A stretch of 64,000 nt of DNA from Codonopsis lanceolata. Its lineage: Eukaryota; Streptophyta; Magnoliopsida; Asterales; Campanulaceae. Under the pieces are notes generated by a model that saw only the letters and a list, made by a program, of their open reading frames with translations, ran no database searches and was not told the DNA's origin. The DNA lies in contig CM028383.1 of assembly GCA_013146195.2 (NCBI GenBank), positions 20,235,642 to 20,299,641 on the forward strand, written 5' to 3'. Within the stretch, counting starts at the first letter, position 1. Each line of letters begins with the position of its first letter. The position numbers and the translations under genes are program-made. Below, piece after piece: positions 59,601 through 64,000 of this stretch.

Positions 59601-61706
59601 CTCTAGCTCTTTCAAGCCCTTCTGTTATATATTGACTGACCTGCAGAACAAAAAGATGGCTCTTAAACATGGGGAAATGACTTTGCATGACATGGATGAC
59701 CTGAATGCCGGATAAGCAGCTAAAAGCAGGGAAAGGATGACATAGGTTGCCCAACTTACTTGGTCCAGAAGGCAAGTGAAGACAGCTTTCACATTGGCTG
59801 CAAGGGCAGCAGACTGCACAAAGACAAATAATGAGATCCTCTAACCGTGCCTGAATCCACTAGTGCTCGCGATAGTCATTTCAGAAAAAATATCATGAAA
59901 TATATGCTTTGATTGAAGTGCTAAATCTAAAAAATTTACTTCCTTCGTCCCAATTAGGGGTGGCAAAATGGGTGTTATGGATTAATGGATAATAGGCCAT
60001 TATCCATGGTTATCCATGGATAATGGCCTATTATCCATTGATCCATAACACCCATTTTGCCACCCCTAGTCCCAATTGAAGAGGTACCTATTGACTGTTT
60101 TCAGTCAATTTGACCAACTTTCATATTGATAAATAAACATATTTTTATTCAGCTGTAGAAAATAAAACCAACTTTTAAAACTACATTAAAAGCACTATAA
60201 ATCACGTGTTTTATAGTTTGAAAAAACAAATAAATCCTTATCAAAATTCCATGAAGAAGAAAAAAACCTCAAAATGACCAAAAAAAGGTGAAATCGTACC
60301 AAACGGAGAGAGTATATAATTTCAATGGAGTGGGGTTAAGTTGTGGATTGTTAACTTAATCCTTCAATTCAACTCTGATTCCCCACCGCCAATTTATGCA
60401 TACAATTCAAAAATTGCACGATTCTGACAACTATGTTACACGGGACGTGATACGAAGGTCGTGATCCACAGTTTTACAACAGAGAAGAAGGATGTCAAGA
60501 CAAGATATGGGCTATGTCACCCTAGCAAGAGATCTACTGGTCAGCAAACTTTGAAAACTTCGCCCTCACATTGGAATCGGCAATGCTCTTAAGGTCTTGG
60601 ACCTCAAAGGCAAAAAACTGATCTCAATACCATTCAACTCTGCTAAAGAATGAAAGATTACATCAGTAATATAAATTGCACGATTGTGGCAACTACGTTA
60701 CGGGACGGGATACAGGGGTTCTGATCTTCAGATGCATAACGAAGAAGGATTGGAAAACAAGAAGAAATTGGTTGCATCACTCACGCAAGGGGTCTACTAG
60801 TCCGCAGACTTTGAATACTTCACCCTCACAGGGGAATCAGCAATGCTCCTAGGCCTCAAAGACAGAAAGCTGTTCTCATTACTATTCAACTCTGCTTAAG
60901 AACGAAGGATTATAGTTCTAATTAAAACCCCAATTCTACTTGAGTAAACTAGATAATCAAAAGTATAAAATACCCTATGAGACTAAAATATACCTACAGA
61001 ACCAATAATCTCATAATAAGCTAATCATGCATGATTTTTCTCCACATAGTAATACAAAATAACCTAAAGGGAATCCAATTGGCCTAGTCTTGTCCATTCC
61101 GCATCACTATGACATTAAAAAGGATTAGATGTAGTCTACGCAAAAGACAAAATGCAAACAAGTATATATTGAGTGACTTCCGTGAGGAAATAAATCTAAA
61201 AGAGGCTCAAATTATGGTAAATATTAAAAATGATGTTTAGACAACATATTTAAAGTTGCTATATCATTATTGACTGCAAATGACAAGACAAAATGGCATA
61301 AACATACTACTGTTATTACTGATATTAGCACCACGCAAGAACAAACTTCACCTGAGATGAAAACAAGGTGCATCTTGAAATTGCTTCTTCGTTCCACCGC
61401 ACAAACTCAGTTACCGCAGTAACAGATATCTGCTGATGGGATGATGTTATTGAAGCTCCTTTCGCACGACCAATTGAAGAATCGGATGATAGCTGGCTCT
61501 CAGCATGCAGTTCCTCCATCTGCATGGAAAAGTTTATAGTACAACTTTCTACTTTAGAATCCATAACAGCAAAACAGATGACCAACTTAATCCAGAAAAA
61601 CCTATTTACAGAGCATCAACCTTTGCTTTGTAGAGTTGTCTCAATGAAGCTTGCTCATACTCTATGTATATATCCTTGTTCTCAAGAAACAGAGATTCTG
61701 TCAACC
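56654..61706 (-). CDS. SEC10: Exocyst complex component SEC10, 3' (C-terminal) half
   Basis: Twelve minus-strand exons: 61706-61621, 61519-61352, 59813-59760, 59640-59512, 59376-59284, 59179-59033, 58782-58685, 58483-58399, 58094-58036, 57305-57207, 57115-57032, 56732-56654 (TAA). All introns are GT-AG and the phases are consistent. They encode the last 392 residues of a protein usually about 825 residues long. Recognisable stretches are LTESLF, ISVTAVTEFVRWNEEAISRC, YITEGLERARDSL, RVAAAAASAAEAAAAAGESSF, YFANSISRLLLPVDGAHAAS, DHRPTNACTRVVAYLSRVLE, SVDEKFELLGIMANVFIVAP and FIQLREDYKSAKLAAKLASL. SEC10 bridges SEC15 and other subunits in the octameric exocyst that tethers secretory vesicles to the plasma membrane. 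The upstream exons are not in the window, so the next intron exceeds 2.2 kb. The 1,538-bp intron 61351-59814 carries transposon insertions and a tandem repeat, without visible harm to the coding sequence. Confidence 0.95.
56882..56900. repeat. (TA)n microsatellite in a SEC10 intron
   Basis: About 10 TA units within the last SEC10 intron (57031-56733). Confidence 0.85.
59939..60312. mobile_element. Stowaway-like MITE in a SEC10 intron, split by a hAT-type MITE
   Basis: Ends CTTCCTTCGTCCCAATT / CAAACGGAGAGAG between TA dinucleotides (59937-59938 and 60313-60314). Without the nested 114-bp palindrome and its duplicated target it would be about 252 bp. Confidence 0.75.
59955..60068. mobile_element. 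hAT-type palindromic MITE, 114 bp
   Basis: Exact 8-bp target duplication GTCCCAAT (59947-59954 and 60069-60076). It begins TAGGGGTGGCAAAATGGG and ends with its exact reverse complement. The two 57-base arms match except for one interior position and the very centre, leaving almost no loop. Confidence 0.93.
60413..60917 (+). repeat. 262-bp tandem duplication in a SEC10 intron
   Basis: Two diverged copies (60413-60674 and 60675-60917) sharing ATTGCACGATT, CTCACAGGGGAATC-type and TTCAACTCTGCT words. Confidence 0.85.
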
Positions 61707-61870
61707 CTGTAACAATAAATTATTTTCAGAGCATTGAAGTAGATGAAAGAATTTGTGAATGACTTTGTCCTAAAATGTCAAGACCGCCACAAGGCATATC
61801 CAATAATAAAGTATGATATAACCAAGATTATAACGATAAATGAATACTGTGAGAATTGCTCCATTATACA
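61707..61870 (-). other. SEC10 intron, acceptor end
   Basis: Intronic sequence; the acceptor TTGTTACAG ends at 61707. Confidence 0.7.
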
Positions 61871-62162
61871 ACCTCTGTCCCAAAAAGACTATCTTTTTAT
61901 TACTATTTTATCTGTCCCAAAATTGCTTGTCCGGTATCCAAAAGTGAAAGCAATTAATTGTTTTAGTTTCCTACTATACCCCTCATCAAATACCTAATCT
62001 TAATAATTTTGTGACTCATTAATAAAGTTACAACTACGCTTATTAGGGTTACTTCAAGGAAAAATTGTTCAAAGTAAACTTTAATAAATAATCTTCATTA
62101 ATCTGTGTGCAAAGTCAAACAAGATAGTTTTTTTTTTTTTGGGGGGCGGGGGGACGGAGCGA
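61871..62162. mobile_element. Stowaway-like MITE in the upstream SEC10 intron, degenerate
   Basis: The left end CTCTGTCCCAAAAAGACTATC and the right end GATAGTTTTTTT...GGACGGAGCGAG are inverted. A G/T homopolymer expansion lies near the right end. The target duplication is not clear. Confidence 0.5.
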
Positions 62163-64000
62163 GAACTAGAATCAGTGAAATAGGATCATAAACTACAAGT
62201 CTGATAATCAAACAGGAAGAACAAGTATGACCAATGCCTCGAAGTATATACTAGGAATAGTGCCCAACGGCAATCCACTATACCAAAAATAGAAGAAAAA
62301 GTATGTTACGGAAAAGCATAAAGTAGAAACATCCTCATGACCAACAAATAACCAATCATTTCAAAATGCATCAACTAATTTAACACTTCCAACTTGGCTC
62401 GGGCTTTGCATTATCAGAGATATTTAGTAACTGCAAAATTAAGGTTGTGTAAAACATTTCGCATGGTTTGATGTCCAAGTTAGTATGTTCTGTGTAGCCT
62501 ATACCCATTTGATACTTCTCCATCTTCATTAGATTTAGCAGAAAGATCAACCAGAACATACAGTTGGAGATTTCATTTTCAAGTTAGCTATATAGCCTAT
62601 ACTTCTGAAACTAACTGAGAACAGATAATTCTTGATTCTCCATTATTATTATTTTGAGTTTATGCATTCCATCAATACAAAGTTCAAAGGAGATCCTCTA
62701 TTACAATTCAAATTTCATCTTCTCTCCTTCTTCCTCTTCTTTTACCATTCTTCTACTTATTGTGTATGCAGCAGCAGATTTGAGCACTTTATTAGCAATT
62801 TTTAAATCCAAAAGCTCATACATAGAGCTAAAACAAAAAGTCCCCTTCACTCTTCAAGTCCAGCAAGCTTTTACTTCTTAATTTTGATAGTAATCAATTG
62901 TATAAAAAGACCCTAAAGCCAGAGGGGGCCAAGCATTTTCTACTTATTTCTCATCAAAATTAGCCATAAGATCCACCCTTGGTTCCAATCCCCATACCAA
63001 GGGGCCACACTTACCTATCCAAAAAAAAAAAAAAGATCCACCCTTGGTTCCACTCTATACAACACTCTTCTGGCCCAACCAGAAACCGAAAAGGCAAGAA
63101 GCTAACACACTATTATCCTTAACCAAATACCTCAGAACAACCTCAGAAGACCAAATTTGTTTAGTTGCAAGATTCCAAAAAGATTCACATTCTCCTCATA
63201 AGCGAATCTTCTAGAGATTGTTAGTCTTTTGTTTTCCTTCTTTTTATTTTTCTCTCCGCGCTGAATGAACCCTTCCGAAATAATCAAGCGTTCAATCCCT
63301 TCCATCAAACCAGCCAAACTTTTTCGTTCCCTTGGGGTGGAAGACTGAAAAGGATACGCTTCCAAAAACATTAAGTTATTCAGGTGAAATATACCCTTAT
63401 ATAAAATACTTAAAAGTTTACCCTTTCCTCCACATGATGGCAAACACAAGGAATACAAATAGCAAATTAAAAACTTTTTCCTCAAACTAAGAGGCTATTC
63501 AAGGAGAGGAACCCTTAAACTGAACACAGTAGCTTTGATTTTCACTAATAAAGTAAGAATAATGTATACGAGGAAGTAAAATAAGAAGAGTATGTAGACA
63601 ATAGATTCACATGATAAATAGTTACGAAATTTTTTATCTACATTATTATCTAACCTTTCTAGGTGTGTAATTTTGTTTGTCACCTGATTCTTGCCTACTT
63701 TTTACATTGACTGATTTTGACTGTAGAAAGCAAAGTTTTGTTACATTAAAGGTAATTATTACGTGACAAAGATATGTGTGGCATTATCATGTAACTTATT
63801 GCCTGACCCTTTTAATTCTTGATTACATCAAACAGTACAGGTAACTGCAAACGCTAACATATGCTCAGTTCATGACTGTTTTGCCGAATTGGGACAAAGG
63901 CCAAGTTGAATCAAATAAAATACTCCTTTAGCTTTCTAAGCTCACTAGCATGATTTCCCGCTTCCACATTAGTTGACAAATATAAAGCACATGACTTGTT
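62163..64000 (-). other. Probable long SEC10 intron, no exon recognised
   Basis: No sequence matching the upstream SEC10 region was found on the minus strand. A duplicated word AAGATCCACCCTTGGTTCC (about 62970 and 63035) flanks an A run. Short open frames lack motifs. Confidence 0.45.

Overview
This is AT-rich nuclear DNA from a flowering plant, most likely a eudicot. The evidence is three spliced or intronless plant-type genes, plant retrotransposon and Helitron relics, Stowaway, Tourist, hAT and Mutator-type MITEs, and long TA and AAT microsatellites. I cannot name the species. No rRNA, canonical tRNA, CRISPR or bacterial-type feature is present.

Genes. Three are well supported. (1) 4888-7176 (+): an intronless P-class pentatricopeptide repeat (PPR) protein, probably organelle-targeted. 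(2) 9863-11486 (-): a three-exon group IIe WRKY transcription factor (WRKY22/27/29 type), whose splice sites can be read directly and give 344 residues. (3) 56654-61706 (-): the 3' half (12 exons, last 392 residues) of the exocyst subunit SEC10; its 5' half lies beyond the right edge. The genes look functionally unrelated.

Layout. 1-4795: decayed Helitron Rep/helicase gene (- strand), split by a 2.07-kb non-autonomous LTR element with intact LTRs, primer-binding site and 5-bp target duplication. 4.9-11.5 kb: PPR and WRKY genes with a foldback MITE and a 145-bp tandem duplication between them. 13.8-16.1 kb: a 2.2-kb non-autonomous hAT element holding a minisatellite and a Stowaway MITE. 16.1-24.7 kb: a three-level nest: a dead Ty1-copia element (- strand), a solo LTR of another family in its integrase, and a long-TIR Mutator-like element in that solo LTR. 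26-31 kb: consecutive MITE-like elements, one carrying about 0.65 kb of degenerate GTGTCACTTTT minisatellite. 31.4-32.4 kb and 37.9-42.6 kb: two separate head-to-tail arrays of small non-autonomous Helitrons. 35.4-36.0 kb: tail of another Helitron helicase. 43.4-44.7 kb: Tourist-like element with a roughly 210-bp pure AAT tract. 45-56 kb: mostly non-coding, with one more complete small Helitron (49945-51057). 56.6-64 kb: SEC10, with a Stowaway MITE split by a near-perfect 114-bp hAT-type palindrome in one intron.

I did not find an obviously new gene system. The most unusual material is structural: the Helitron arrays with ends at TA repeats, the satellite-bearing Mutator element, the nested copia locus and the palindrome inside SEC10. 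Target-site duplications and ends were read by eye. Family names rest on end structure and protein motifs, not on database searches.
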